DNA of 64,000 nucleotides from Sphingomonas sp. SUN019. Its GTDB lineage: Bacteria; Pseudomonadota; Alphaproteobacteria; Sphingomonadales; Sphingomonadaceae. Within the stretch, counting starts at the first letter, position 1. Each line of letters opens with the position of its first letter. The position numbers were made by a program, and so were the translations under genes. The stretch is taken from contig NZ_CP096971.1 in NCBI RefSeq assembly GCF_024758705.1, positions 2,381,001 through 2,445,000 on the forward strand, read 5' to 3'. A model generated the notes under the pieces. The model worked only from the letters and a program-made list of their open reading frames with translations. It was not told the origin of the DNA and did not search any database. Positions 63,954 through 64,000 of the stretch are shown here, piece by piece.

Positions 63954-64000
63954 CGTTCGGGCATAACCGGGCGACCTTCACGGGGGGTTAAAACCCGAGG

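Overview
The window is high-GC DNA (most stretches look 65-70% GC) with tightly packed genes. Codon use, ClpA, a DUF1192 protein, CBS and S9/M28 peptidase genes and the general gene style point to an alphaproteobacterium of the Sphingomonas type. This is an inference from gene style; there is no rRNA or marker-tree evidence here.

Layout. 1-2.6 kb holds housekeeping genes: the start of clpA, a DUF1192 protein and a quinone oxidoreductase. 2.6-33.9 kb is one continuous minus-strand gene series of about 31 kb, nearly all with junctions of -4 to +36 nt. It encodes an extracellular contractile injection system (eCIS, the Afp/PVC type of phage-tail-like particle). In transcription order the genes are a pseudo-receiver regulator, a DUF4255 tail terminator, an unknown protein, sheath, tube, second sheath, second tube, LysM protein, a tiny protein, hub, spike, a protein with a membrane tail, gp25, gpJ-like, gpI-like, a collagen-repeat fibre, its N-terminal paralogue, a Pro/Thr-linker protein, an unknown 549-residue protein, an AAA ATPase, a large DUF4157 protein and a helical protein. 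The series ends with a glycosyltransferase-methyltransferase fusion and a methyltransferase. The DUF4157 protein ends in what reads as a cholera/heat-labile-toxin-type ADP-ribosyltransferase, so it is the likely cargo; the overlapping helical gene downstream is a candidate immunity protein or chaperone.

34.3-48.0 kb is accessory DNA next to the eCIS. It holds a divergent LuxR-type regulator with a degenerate receiver, then a three-gene minus-strand unit (trypsin-like protease with an iSTAND-like C-terminus, MoxR ATPase, and a membrane protein with a 17-glutamine tract) resembling published NTP-dependent biological conflict systems. Divergent from it is a large alpha/beta-hydrolase-polyproline-CHAT protease. 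Behind that come a multi-pass membrane protein, an endolysin-like amidase, a lipoprotein and a small protein, which could form a lysis or release cassette.

48.0-64 kb carries an M28 peptidase, an RNase H-like protein, a glutathione S-transferase and a surface-glycan region: a TPR-GT4 glycosyltransferase, a TPR protein, a methyltransferase, a strikingly AT-rich fucosyltransferase-like gene, and fcl and gmd for GDP-L-fucose. It ends with an S9 peptidase, a CBS protein and a Wzx-type flippase. No tRNA, rRNA, CRISPR array, integrase or insertion sequence was recognised.

Working model (inference): the eCIS is assembled in the cytoplasm, loaded with the DUF4157-ART protein and released by a lysis function. 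The protease/ATPase/CHAT cluster is a separate or cooperating defence or self-destruction module.
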